Origin: ZLKRG08 sp963977625
Lineage (GTDB): Bacteria; Actinomycetota; Actinomycetes; Nanopelagicales; Nanopelagicaceae
Length of the DNA: 33,471 nt
Reading direction: 5' to 3'
Assembly (NCBI GenBank): GCA_963977625.1
Contig: CAXBPX010000004.1
Span: 1-33,471, forward strand
The notes below the pieces were generated by a model that saw nothing but the letters and a program-made list of their open reading frames with translations, was not told the origin of the DNA and searched no databases. Every line of letters starts with the position of its first letter. The stretch's first letter is position 1. The position numbers and the translations under genes are program-made. This document shows, one piece after another, positions 7,871 through 16,482 of this stretch.

Positions 7871-10800
7871 CTATTTGCCGGTTAGTTCTTGGATCACCGA
7901 AGTGGCCCAAGCAATGACCGAAGTATCTCGTAATTGAGCTTTTTCTCCCAATGGCGACCAATCTTGAGCAGGTAAAGCGACTAATGCCACATTAGTTGCG
8001 CCCTTATACAAACTACCAGGGTAAAGTCTCTGCAGTTTTAGTTGCTTTGATTCTGGCAACCTAATCGGAGAAATTTTTATGCTCTTTCCTTGTTGAATTA
8101 ACTCTCTAATTCCTAACTTTCGAGCTGCGGCACGCAAAGTTGCTACTTGAATTAATAATGAGACAGGTTCTGGAAGTGGACCAAATCGATCAATTAGCTC
8201 TTCTTCGATTGGCTTAACTTCTGCTGGCTCTCTGATATCTGCCAGTCTTCGATAAATATCTAATCTCAATCTTTCAGAGTCAACATAATCTTCAGGTAAA
8301 TGTGCTTCTACTGGAATTTCAATTTTGCATTCATGTGACACTTCATCTGTCTCAATAAATCCAGTTTTGTAATCAATGACTGCTTCACCGACCATTCGCA
8401 TATATAAATCAAAACCGACATCGGCAATATGACCAGATTGTTCTCCGCCAAGTAAATTTCCAGCACCACGAATCTCTAAATCCTTTAAGGCAACTTGCAT
8501 GCCAGCACCAAGTTCGGTGTTTGATGCAATGGTATTTAGGCGATCAATTGCTACTTCTGTTAAAGGTTTATCAATAGGAAAGAGAAAATATGCATAAGCT
8601 CGATCTCGACCACGTCCAACGCGACCACGAATTTGGTGCAATTGAGAAAGCCCAAATTTATCTGCACTTTCGACAATTAAGGTATTGGCATTTGGAATAT
8701 CAAGACCGCTTTCGACAATTGTCGTACAAACTAATACATCGAAATCACGATTCCAGAATCCGAGAATTACGTCTTCCAGCATGGTCTCGCTCATTTGCCC
8801 ATGTGCAACTCGAATTTTCGCTTCCGGAACCAACTCTTTCAATTTCAAGGCTACGCGATCAATTGATTCAACCCGATTATGAATATAGAAAACTTGACCA
8901 TCTCGCAATAATTCACGATGAATTGCTGCACTTATTTGTTTGTCATCCTGTGCGCCTACATAAGTCAAAATTGGGTGACGTTCCTCCGGTGGCGTAGTAA
9001 TCGTGGACATTTCTCTGATGCCCGTAATTGCCATCTCTAGGGTGCGCGGAATCGGTGTTGCTGACATCGCCAAAACATCCACACTTGTTCGCAGTTTTTT
9101 AAGTAACTCTTTCTGCTCCACTCCAAAACGTTGTTCTTCATCAACAATCACTAACCCTAAATCTTTAAATTGCACATCATTTGAGAGAATTCTGTGGGTA
9201 CCGATAATTACTTCTACGCTACCCGCTGCTAACTCCTGAATAATTTCTTTTGCCTCTTTAGCGCTATTAAATCTAGAAAGTCCCGCTACTTTTATTGGAA
9301 AGCCGCCAAATCTTTCCGAAAAAGTTTTTAAATGTTGTTGGACTAATAATGTGGTTGGAACCAAAACCGCCACTTGCTTGCCATCTTGCACTGCTTTGAA
9401 TGCTGCCCGCACTGCAATTTCAGTTTTGCCATATCCAACATCGCCACAAATTAAGCGATCCATCGGATATGGACGCTCCATATCTCTTTTTACATCTTCA
9501 ATTGTTGATAATTGATCAGCCGTTTCTACGTATGCAAAGTTATCTTCTAACTCTCGCTGCCAAGGAGTATCAGGTGAAAAAGCAAACCCTGGCGCACTTG
9601 TTCGCGCTGCATATAATCGAATTAATTCTCCAGCAATCTCACGAACAGCTTTTCGAGCACGATTTTTAGCTTTGCTCCACTCGCCGCTACCAATTCTATG
9701 AATAGTTGGTGCATCGCCACCAATGTATTTACTTATTTGATCTAAAGCATCTACCGGGACAAAAATGCGATCTCCTGGTTGGCCACGCTTTGCGGGTGCA
9801 TATTCAATTATCAAATACTCTCGGACCACTCCGCCGATCGATCTTTGTGCCATTTCAACATATCGACCAATGCCGTGTTGTTCGTGTACAACGTAATCAC
9901 CAGTTTTTAGTTGCAACGGATCAATATTTTTTCTGCGCTTAGAAGGTAATTTTTCGCTGCCCAAGCTTTGTGAACCCGTTAAATCACGTTCGGTGATAAA
10001 CAAAAACTCATCGCTACTAAAACCATTTCTAAAAAGTGATGCCGTCAAAGTTATATGGCCACTGATTGGCGCAGCACTAAAGGGATATTGAATTTGAATC
10101 GGCAAATTAGCATCTCTAAAAATGCTGGCATATCTTTCAATCATGCCTTTACTTGATGCAGAAAAAATTACTCTGCGCTTCTCATTTAAGGCGCTTTCAA
10201 AAATATTTATTAAACGTTCAATATTTCCTCTAAATGGTTCTATTGGGTCAATTTCCAAAAAGGTATCGGTATCTGATCCAAATTGACGAAAATCTCTCGC
10301 ATTTGGCAGCTCACTTTTTAGTAAATCCCAATCGATATATGTGCTTCCGGCTTCGATAGGAGTTTTGCCACCGATGGCTGCATTTGACCAAGCTGCTTGG
10401 CGGAATTCTTCGTTAGTCGCCAATAAATCCGCGACTCTTCCGATAACTCTCTCTCGCTCAATAAATATAGGTTCAAATCCATTTGGCATGGAATCATTTA
10501 TCAATTGCAAATCATCGATTAGTAGTGGAATAAGTGATTCCATTCCTTCGGGTGTTAATCCGTTTGCTACTTTACTTAAAAGCTCATTTTCAACGGTTGC
10601 GGCTAGCTCATTTGCTCTTAATTTAATTTCATCATTTATTAATAATTCTCGGCAAGGTAGAATCTTGATATTGGTTGTAATACTTCCAGTGGTTCTTTGG
10701 TCAGCAACCGTGAAAAAACTCAGATCTTCAACTTCATCTCCAAAGAAATCAATGCGAATTGGATGGTCTTGATTCGGTGCAAAAATATCCAGAATTCCAC

Positions 10801-11293
10801 CACGCACTGCAAATTCGCCGCGTCTTTCTACCAAATCAGTGCGGGTATAAGAGAAAGTTACTAAACGTTGCTGAAGTTCGGTTAAATTAAATTCTAAACC
10901 GCGTTCTAGAACAATCGGCTCGGTATTTATGATTTGAGCATTAAATTTATGAATGACTGACCGAATTGGAGCGATAACTACCCAGTTTTTTTCCTGGTCT
11001 TTTAAAGCGTGCAAAGTTGAAATTCGCTTAGCCACGGTATCGCTGCTTGGACTCAAACGTTCATGCGGCAATGTTTCCCAAGCTGGAAATTCCAAGGTAT
11101 CTGCGTGTAATTCTTTGATTTCTTTAAATAAATCTTCAGCAGCTTTGGATGAAGCAGTAATAACTAAGATAGGTTTTCTAAGCGCACGCAACGCAATTAA
11201 ATAAGCAAAAGATGCTGGAGCTGAAATTAAATCGTGATTAGAAGTTAGCGCATCTTCAATTGCTTGATTGCTAAGTGGCATTAATCCACGCAT
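7871..11293 (-). CDS. mfd: Transcription-repair coupling factor Mfd
   Basis: This 1140-residue protein is full length. Mfd removes stalled RNA polymerase at lesions and recruits UvrA. Domains in order: UvrB-like N-terminal module (to about 340), RNA polymerase interaction domain with GDYVVHEQHGIGRYV near 470, superfamily 2 translocase with GDVGYGKTE near 618, VDEEQRFGV near 717 and SATPIPRTLEMA shortly after, helicase C domain with GRVGRGRDRAYAYF, and the C-terminal TRCF domain. An upstream in-frame ATG (11308) is possible. The ATG at 11293 is better because AAAGGAG lies five bases before it. The gene is divergent from ppc and heads the run through ppx. Confidence 0.97.
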   Translation of the reverse strand: MRGLMPLSNQAIEDALTSNHDLISAPASFAYLIALRALRKPILVITASSKAAEDLFKEIKELHADTLEFPAWETLPHERLSPSSDTVAKRISTLHALKDQEKNWVVIAPIRSVIHKFNAQIINTEPIVLERGLEFNLTELQQRLVTFSYTRTDLVERRGEFAVRGGILDIFAPNQDHPIRIDFFGDEVEDLSFFTVADQRTTGSITTNIKILPCRELLINDEIKLRANELAATVENELLSKVANGLTPEGMESLIPLLIDDLQLINDSMPNGFEPIFIERERVIGRVADLLATNEEFRQAAWSNAAIGGKTPIEAGSTYIDWDLLKSELPNARDFRQFGSDTDTFLEIDPIEPFRGNIERLINIFESALNEKRRVIFSASSKGMIERYASIFRDANLPIQIQYPFSAAPISGHITLTASLFRNGFSSDEFLFITERDLTGSQSLGSEKLPSKRRKNIDPLQLKTGDYVVHEQHGIGRYVEMAQRSIGGVVREYLIIEYAPAKRGQPGDRIFVPVDALDQISKYIGGDAPTIHRIGSGEWSKAKNRARKAVREIAGELIRLYAARTSAPGFAFSPDTPWQRELEDNFAYVETADQLSTIEDVKRDMERPYPMDRLICGDVGYGKTEIAVRAAFKAVQDGKQVAVLVPTTLLVQQHLKTFSERFGGFPIKVAGLSRFNSAKEAKEIIQELAAGSVEVIIGTHRILSNDVQFKDLGLVIVDEEQRFGVEQKELLKKLRTSVDVLAMSATPIPRTLEMAITGIREMSTITTPPEERHPILTYVGAQDDKQISAAIHRELLRDGQVFYIHNRVESIDRVALKLKELVPEAKIRVAHGQMSETMLEDVILGFWNRDFDVLVCTTIVESGLDIPNANTLIVESADKFGLSQLHQIRGRVGRGRDRAYAYFLFPIDKPLTEVAIDRLNTIASNTELGAGMQVALKDLEIRGAGNLLGGEQSGHIADVGFDLYMRMVGEAVIDYKTGFIETDEVSHECKIEIPVEAHLPEDYVDSERLRLDIYRRLADIREPAEVKPIEEELIDRFGPLPEPVSLLIQVATLRAAARKLGIRELIQQGKSIKISPIRLPESKQLKLQRLYPGSLYKGATNVALVALPAQDWSPLGEKAQLRDTSVIAWATSVIQELTGK

Positions 11294-11362
11294 TGGTGCT
11301 CCTTTCATCTTGCGATTTGCATCGTCTTCGTAGAGTTCAAATACTGGGACAAACGGCGATTA

Positions 11363-11387
11363 GCCCCATTCCCAAAAGGGAGGGGGC
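11363..11387. promoter_or_regulatory. GC-rich stem-loop in the mfd-ppc divergent region
   Basis: In an AT-rich 136-base spacer, GCCCC (11363-11367) pairs with GGGGC (11383-11387), and inside it TCCC (11370-11373) pairs with GGGA (11378-11381) around an AAAA loop. The internal loop is small (AT opposite G). No U-tract follows on either strand, so it is not a standard terminator. A possible ppc -10 box, TATCCT, lies just downstream at about 11398. It could be in the mfd 5' leader or be a protein-binding site. The remainder of the spacer shows nothing else clear. Confidence 0.45.
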
Positions 11388-11429
11388 CTTACGTTTCATA
11401 TCCTATTAAGTACCTGAGATGATTTGCCA

Positions 11430-14144
11430 ATGAGCGCGGAGAGCCAACTTAGGCAGTTACAGATGCAAGATGATGCATCGCTTCGCAGTGATGTTCGAGC
11501 TCTTGGTGAATTACTTGGAAAGTCATTAATTCGCCAAGAAGGACCAGCGCTCTTAGATTTAGTGGAAAAAGTTCGAGCAGCAGTTAGAAATGGCCAAGGC
11601 GAAGCCGAACTTAAAGTGGTTTCTGTCGATCAAGCTGTGCAATTGGTTCGCGCTTTTAGCACTTATTTCCATTTGGCAAACGTAGCTGAACAAGTACACC
11701 GTTCTAGAGTCCTAGAAAACAAACGTACGGAAAGTGGATCTTGGATTGCCCAAGCAGTAAATAAAATTGAAGCTGCTAAAAAAAGCGGTCATGAAATTAA
11801 ATTGGAAGATTTAAAGAGTTGGTTAGCTGATTTTTCGGTTCGACCAGTCTTTACTGCCCACCCGACTGAAGCTTCGCGCCGTTCAGTTCTCAATAAATTA
11901 GCCCTTATTTCAGATTTACTTGAAGCGCCTGCTAACCGTGCGAGAGATGCGCGATTATCTGAAGCCATTGATCTTTTGTGGCAAACTGATGAATTACGCG
12001 TTGAGCGACCATTAGTAATTGATGAAGCTGTAAACGCACTTTATTATCTTGACGATTTATTTCGTTTAACGGTACCGGATGTGCTTGATGATTTTGCCCA
12101 TGAAGTCGCGCGCCTTGGTGTCACTATTGAACCAACTGCTAAACCACTTTCCTTCGGAACTTGGATTGGTGGCGATCGTGATGGTAATCCAAATGTAACT
12201 GCAGATGTCACTCGTGAAACAATCGTAATACAGGTGGGCCACGCCATCAGAGTGATATCTGAAGCCTTATCGCAGTTACGTCAATCGTTGTCAGTATCCA
12301 CCAGAATTACTAATGTTTCGCAAGAATTAAAAAATTCTGTAGAACAAGACTTGGCTAATATTCCAGAATTTGAAGCTAGATATCGTCGCTTAAATGCCCG
12401 CGAACCGTATCGTTTAAAAACTACCGCTATTGTGCACAGATTAGAACTCACTAGAAAGCGCCATGCAGCTGGTGCGCCACATGTTCCTGGTCGCGATTAC
12501 GCAAATACAGATGAACTTTTGGCCGATTTAAATTTAATGCGAGATTCGCTAATGGCTAATCATGGGGAATTAATTGCAACTGGCGAATTAGAGAGAATCA
12601 TTCGCACTATTTCCGCATTTGGCCTAATTCATGCCACTATGGATGTGCGCGAACATTCACAGATGCACCATGCGGCACTGGCTAATTTTGGAATCTCAGC
12701 TGATTATGCGAGCAAAGAGCCAGGAACTCGATTTGATCTATTGATTTCAGAACTTGAGAATCAAACTCCTAGATCACCAGAGAATCTTGATGATCAGAGC
12801 GCAAAAACATTAGATACTTTCAAGGCGATTAATGAGCTAATTTCACAATTCGGCCCAGAAGTTATTGAAACTTACATCATTTCTATGACCAAACATCCCG
12901 AAGATTTATTAGCTGCAGTGGTTCTGGCCAAAGAAGCTGGCTTAATCAATATTAATAACGGTGTTGCAAAAATTGGCTTTGCACCGCTTCTAGAAACTGT
13001 CGCTGAACTACGAGCTGCTGATGTAATTTTAGAAAAACTTCTAGCAAATCCAACTTATCGAAAATTGGTTTCACTTCGCGGTGATGAACAAGAAGTAATG
13101 CTTGGATATTCCGATTCCAATAAAGATGCTGGAATTGCGACCAGCCAATGGGAAATTCATCAAGCGCAACGTCGATTGAGAGATGTCGCAAATAAATATG
13201 GGGTCAAACTTCGACTTTTCCATGGTCGTGGTGGTTCGGTCGGTCGTGGTGGTGGACCAACATACGATGCTTTGATTGCACTTCCGTGGGGTTCACTTGA
13301 TGGACAGATCAAGATGACCGAACAAGGCGAAGTTATATCTGACAAATATTCAATTCCAACTTTAGCTAGAGAGAACGTAGAACTAACTCTGGCTGCTGCA
13401 CTTGAAGCAACCGTGCTAAATCGTGGTCCACGTCAGTCAGAAGAAGATTTGAAGCAGTGGAATGAATGTATGGAATTAATATCTGAAAATTCATTTCAAA
13501 AATATCGCAATTTAGTAAGTCACCAAGATTTACCAGCTTACTTTTATAGCTCTACTCCGGTTGAACAATTAGGAGATATGTTTTTAGGTTCTCGTCCATC
13601 GCGACGCCAAGGAGCCAATGATGGAATCGAAAATCTTCGTGCAATTCCTTGGGTCTTTGGTTGGACTCAAAGTCGCCAAATTGTCCCTGGATGGTATGGC
13701 GTCGGCACCGGTTTGAAAGCTGCGCGAGCAGCTGGCCAAGTTAAAGTATTAAAGCAGATGCTAGAAGAGTGGCACTTCTTCAAGACCTTTATTTCCAATG
13801 TCGAAATGACCATGGCCAAAACTGATTTGAAGATGGCGCAGCATTATGTGAATACGTTAGTCCCTGCTGAGCTACGACATTTCTTTGCCGATATCAAAGC
13901 AGAATTTGAATTGACTAGCCAAGAAATCAATGCGCTGCGCGGAAACGAAGATTTACTTGGCGACCAACCACTATTAGCTCGAACTTTACAGATTCGCGAT
14001 CAATATTTAGCCCCACTACATATGATGCAAGTTAATCTGCTCGAACGTGTAAGAACTGCTGGCGATGATGCTGATCCATTATTACGTCGTGCGCTATTGC
14101 TAACAATTAATGGTGTTGCGTTAGGTTTACGTAATACAGGTTGA
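11430..14144 (+). CDS. ppc: Phosphoenolpyruvate carboxylase
   Basis: This 904-residue protein, the usual bacterial length, carboxylates PEP with bicarbonate to oxaloacetate, refilling the TCA cycle. Catalytic motifs: TAHPTE with H144, GGDRDGNPNV near 248-257, DVREHSQMHH near 410, MLGYSDSNKDAGI from 557 and HGRGGSVGRGGG from H598. The C-terminus ends RNTG as in all PEPCs. The ATG at 11430 is preceded by an in-frame TTG at 11424; I prefer the ATG (MSAESQLRQL). There is no strong ribosome site. The gene stands alone on the plus strand between mfd and pth and ends one base before the convergent pth stop codon. Confidence 0.97.
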   Translation: MSAESQLRQLQMQDDASLRSDVRALGELLGKSLIRQEGPALLDLVEKVRAAVRNGQGEAELKVVSVDQAVQLVRAFSTYFHLANVAEQVHRSRVLENKRTESGSWIAQAVNKIEAAKKSGHEIKLEDLKSWLADFSVRPVFTAHPTEASRRSVLNKLALISDLLEAPANRARDARLSEAIDLLWQTDELRVERPLVIDEAVNALYYLDDLFRLTVPDVLDDFAHEVARLGVTIEPTAKPLSFGTWIGGDRDGNPNVTADVTRETIVIQVGHAIRVISEALSQLRQSLSVSTRITNVSQELKNSVEQDLANIPEFEARYRRLNAREPYRLKTTAIVHRLELTRKRHAAGAPHVPGRDYANTDELLADLNLMRDSLMANHGELIATGELERIIRTISAFGLIHATMDVREHSQMHHAALANFGISADYASKEPGTRFDLLISELENQTPRSPENLDDQSAKTLDTFKAINELISQFGPEVIETYIISMTKHPEDLLAAVVLAKEAGLININNGVAKIGFAPLLETVAELRAADVILEKLLANPTYRKLVSLRGDEQEVMLGYSDSNKDAGIATSQWEIHQAQRRLRDVANKYGVKLRLFHGRGGSVGRGGGPTYDALIALPWGSLDGQIKMTEQGEVISDKYSIPTLARENVELTLAAALEATVLNRGPRQSEEDLKQWNECMELISENSFQKYRNLVSHQDLPAYFYSSTPVEQLGDMFLGSRPSRRQGANDGIENLRAIPWVFGWTQSRQIVPGWYGVGTGLKAARAAGQVKVLKQMLEEWHFFKTFISNVEMTMAKTDLKMAQHYVNTLVPAELRHFFADIKAEFELTSQEINALRGNEDLLGDQPLLARTLQIRDQYLAPLHMMQVNLLERVRTAGDDADPLLRRALLLTINGVALGLRNTG

Positions 14145-14145
14145 T

Positions 14146-14727
14146 TTACTGGTTGTACTGACCTTGGGCGGCAGCTAGCCCATTGTTAATTAAATATTCA
14201 ATTGCATCTGACCCGCGAGAGACAAAACCTGGAAGTTCACTCTTTTCAGAACTAGAAAAATTCTTCAACACAAAATCTGCTGGATCTTGTTGTCCTGGTG
14301 GTCGACCAACGCCCATTCGAATTCGATAATAATTATTAGTCATTGCGCTGGTGGTACTTTTTAAACCGTTATGGCCGTTATCTCCGCCACCTTGCTTGAT
14401 GCGAATTGCATTAAATGGAATATCTAATTCATCATGAATCACAATTAAATTTTCAATTCCTACTTTATAGAAATTGCAAAGCGCTTTTATGGGACCGCCA
14501 GAATCATTCATAAAACTATGCGGCTTTACTAAAATCACACCAGGAGCATCGCTGCCGATACCAATGTTACCTATTTTGAATGCCGCAACATCTGCGCGGG
14601 CTTTATGCGAAGTCCACTTTAAAGAATTAACACGCGCCATCTCATCAACCACTAATTGGCCGATGTTATGACGCGTGTTCTGATATTCGGCTCCAGGGTT
14701 TCCAAGTCCAACGACTAGCCAAACCAT
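14146..14727 (-). CDS. pth: Peptidyl-tRNA hydrolase
   Basis: This 193-residue protein releases peptides from peptidyl-tRNAs dropped by the ribosome. VVGLGNPGAEYQNTRHNIGQ (residues 5-24) holds the asparagine and catalytic histidine of the family. HSFMNDSGGP, IHDELDIP and GGGDNGHNGLKS complete the active site. It lies 47 bases downstream of rplY, the common rplY-pth pairing, under the glmU-prs-rplY transcript. A perfect ten-base palindrome (GAGTTAACTC, 14729-14738) sits directly before the ATG. No clear Shine-Dalgarno is visible. Confidence 0.96.
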   Translation of the reverse strand: MVWLVVGLGNPGAEYQNTRHNIGQLVVDEMARVNSLKWTSHKARADVAAFKIGNIGIGSDAPGVILVKPHSFMNDSGGPIKALCNFYKVGIENLIVIHDELDIPFNAIRIKQGGGDNGHNGLKSTTSAMTNNYYRIRMGVGRPPGQQDPADFVLKNFSSSEKSELPGFVSRGSDAIEYLINNGLAAAQGQYNQ

Positions 14728-14760
14728 GGAGTTAACTCTTCTCTACTTCTTACAGTTTAT

Positions 14761-14783
14761 GCAGATTAGGCAGATTAAGCAGA
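14761..14783. repeat. Nine-base tandem repeat over the rplY stop codon
   Basis: Two copies of GCAGATTA(G/A) followed by a partial third copy (GCAGA) run from just beyond the rplY stop into its last codons. On the minus strand each full unit carries a TAA, and because the unit is nine bases the two stops are in the same frame, so rplY has a second in-frame stop three codons on. Confidence 0.6.
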
Positions 14784-15395
14784 AGGTGTTGCTTCTTCTG
14801 CTGCTGGAGCTGCGGCACCTTCTACTGGAGCTGCTACAACTGGAGTCTCTTCAACATGTGCGGACTTCTCGCCAACGTGAACGACTGTCATCTTTGGATC
14901 ACTAATTAGCTTAGCGCCAGCAGGAAGTTCGACATCGATAGCATTCTTAGATTCGCCGGCCATCATGCCTTCGATATTTATCTTTAACTCTGCCGGAATG
15001 TTTGTAGTTTCAACTTCAATTTCTACAGTGTTATGTACGTGCTCAAGAATTCCATCTGGATCGTGCTTTCCATATGTGTGAACTGGCACTGCCACAATTA
15101 CCTTCTCACCACGACGAACCACAATTAGATCTACGTGTTCTAAAGTCTGCTTTAGTGGATCACGAACTACTGCCTTTGGCAGTGTTAGTTCGGTTTTTCC
15201 GTCAACCACGATATCTAGCAATACGTTTGCAGTTTTTAACGCATTACCAAGTTCGCGAACTGGAAGCGCTACGTGCTTTGGTTTTTCACCGTGACCATAA
15301 ATAACCGCTGGAACTAAACCATCGCGACGTGCACGACGTGATGCACCTTTACCAAATTCGGTACGAGTAACACCATTGATTGTTACTTCTGCCAT
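14775..15395 (-). CDS. rplY: 50S ribosomal protein L25 (general stress protein Ctc/TL5 type)
   Basis: This 206-residue protein binds 5S rRNA. The N-terminal L25 domain (AEVTINGVTRTEFGKGASRRARRDGLVPAVIYG, then KHVALPVREL) is followed by the beta-rich TL5/Ctc C-terminal domain (about 95-185). An Ala/Glu/Pro-rich tail ends it. It is thus the long form, not the 94-residue E. coli form. I chose the ATG at 15395, preceded by GAGAGGT six bases away, rather than the in-frame ATG at 15416, because family members begin MAEV. It lies between prs and pth. The 103 bases back to prs hold no feature I can name. Confidence 0.95.
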   Translation of the reverse strand: MAEVTINGVTRTEFGKGASRRARRDGLVPAVIYGHGEKPKHVALPVRELGNALKTANVLLDIVVDGKTELTLPKAVVRDPLKQTLEHVDLIVVRRGEKVIVAVPVHTYGKHDPDGILEHVHNTVEIEVETTNIPAELKINIEGMMAGESKNAIDVELPAGAKLISDPKMTVVHVGEKSAHVEETPVVAAPVEGAAAPAAEEATPSA

Positions 15396-15498
15396 TTTTT
15401 TACCTCTCGCCTTCAACTTGCGGCGCAGAGTAATTAACGAAATTTATCGTCGATTACGGTTTTTACACCCTCGCCGGAATGGCCAAAGGTTATAGGAA

Positions 15499-16479
15499 TT
15501 AAGAGTGTCCGTCAAAAAGACTGGTAACTGAGCCATCTTCGAAGACTTCTCTGATTGCACGCGCAATAAGTGGTGCAATCGAGAGCACGGTTAGTCCATC
15601 AAAGCGATTTTCTACTGGGATTGGCAAGGTATCGCAGACGATGACTTCAGATGCCTTTGAATTTTTTAAACGATCAATGGCTGGCCCACTAAAGACTGCG
15701 TGCGTCGCCGCAACAATTACATCTTTGGCGCCTTCTTCAAAGAGTGCATCTACAGCTTTAGTAATGGTTCCTGCGGTGTCAATCATGTCATCAATAACTA
15801 CACAAGTACGTCCTTGAACATCACCAACCACGCGTCCCGTATTTGATTCATTTGGAATCAATGGATTGCGAGTTTTATGAATGAAAGCGATCGGACAACC
15901 ACCAAGTAAATCTGACCAACGTTCCGCAACTCTAACTCGTCCTGAATCTGGTGAAACAATAGTTAATTGTGAACGATCAACTTTGCTGCCAACATAATTT
16001 GCCAATAATGGTAGAGCAAATAAATGATCTACCGGACCGTCAAAGAATCCTTGAATTTGCGAAGTGTGTAAATCGACAACCATCAAACGATCTGCACCTG
16101 CAGTTTTAAATAAATCAGCCATTAATCGAGCAGAGATCGGTTCGCGTCCACGGTGCTTCTTATCTTGACGCGCATAACCATAAAACGGTGCTACGACTGT
16201 AATTCTTTTTGCAGATGCGCGCTTTAACGCATCAATCATGATTAATTGCTCCATGATTTGTTTGTTAACTGGTGCTGCGTGAGATTGAATTACATATGCG
16301 TCACTACCGCGAACTGATTCTTCGAAGCGAACAAAAATTTCACCATTTGCAAAATCATATGCAGAAGTTGGAGTTATAGTGATGCCTAATTCGGCAGCCA
16401 CTGATTCGGCGAGCTCTGGAAATGCTCTTCCAGTAAAGATTCGTAATCGCTTTTCGGACGATAAACGAAGCTCGCTCAT
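15499..16479 (-). CDS. prs: Ribose-phosphate pyrophosphokinase (PRPP synthetase)
   Basis: This 326-residue cytoplasmic enzyme makes PRPP from ribose 5-phosphate and ATP for purine, pyrimidine, histidine, tryptophan and NAD synthesis. Class I motifs: FANGEIFVRFEESVRG (about 43-58), the flexible loop YARQDKKHRGREPISA near 121-136, VVDLHTSQIQGFF near 154-166, and the PRPP loop VVIDDMIDTAGTI near 231-243. The ATG at 16479 has AAAGGAG upstream, and that site lies inside the last codons of glmU. Three bases separate the two genes, which form the conserved glmU-prs pair. Confidence 0.97.
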   Translation of the reverse strand: MSELRLSSEKRLRIFTGRAFPELAESVAAELGITITPTSAYDFANGEIFVRFEESVRGSDAYVIQSHAAPVNKQIMEQLIMIDALKRASAKRITVVAPFYGYARQDKKHRGREPISARLMADLFKTAGADRLMVVDLHTSQIQGFFDGPVDHLFALPLLANYVGSKVDRSQLTIVSPDSGRVRVAERWSDLLGGCPIAFIHKTRNPLIPNESNTGRVVGDVQGRTCVVIDDMIDTAGTITKAVDALFEEGAKDVIVAATHAVFSGPAIDRLKNSKASEVIVCDTLPIPVENRFDGLTVLSIAPLIARAIREVFEDGSVTSLFDGHS

Positions 16480-16482
16480 CTT

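Noticed and set aside
8590..8997. 135-codon open frame on the plus strand inside mfd
   Set aside because: It is antisense to the conserved helicase region of mfd, with no ribosome site and a low-complexity His/Leu/Arg composition; a shadow of the real gene.
10341..10772. 143-codon plus-strand open frame inside mfd
   Set aside because: Ser-rich antisense shadow of mfd without a start signal.
14729..14738. Perfect palindrome GAGTTAACTC before pth as an operator
   Set aside because: Only ten bases long, in an operon-internal gap, and easily expected by chance; noted under pth only.
15396..15498. Riboswitch or leader peptide in the prs-rplY gap
   Set aside because: No stable paired element, ORF or convincing promoter could be seen in these 103 bases.
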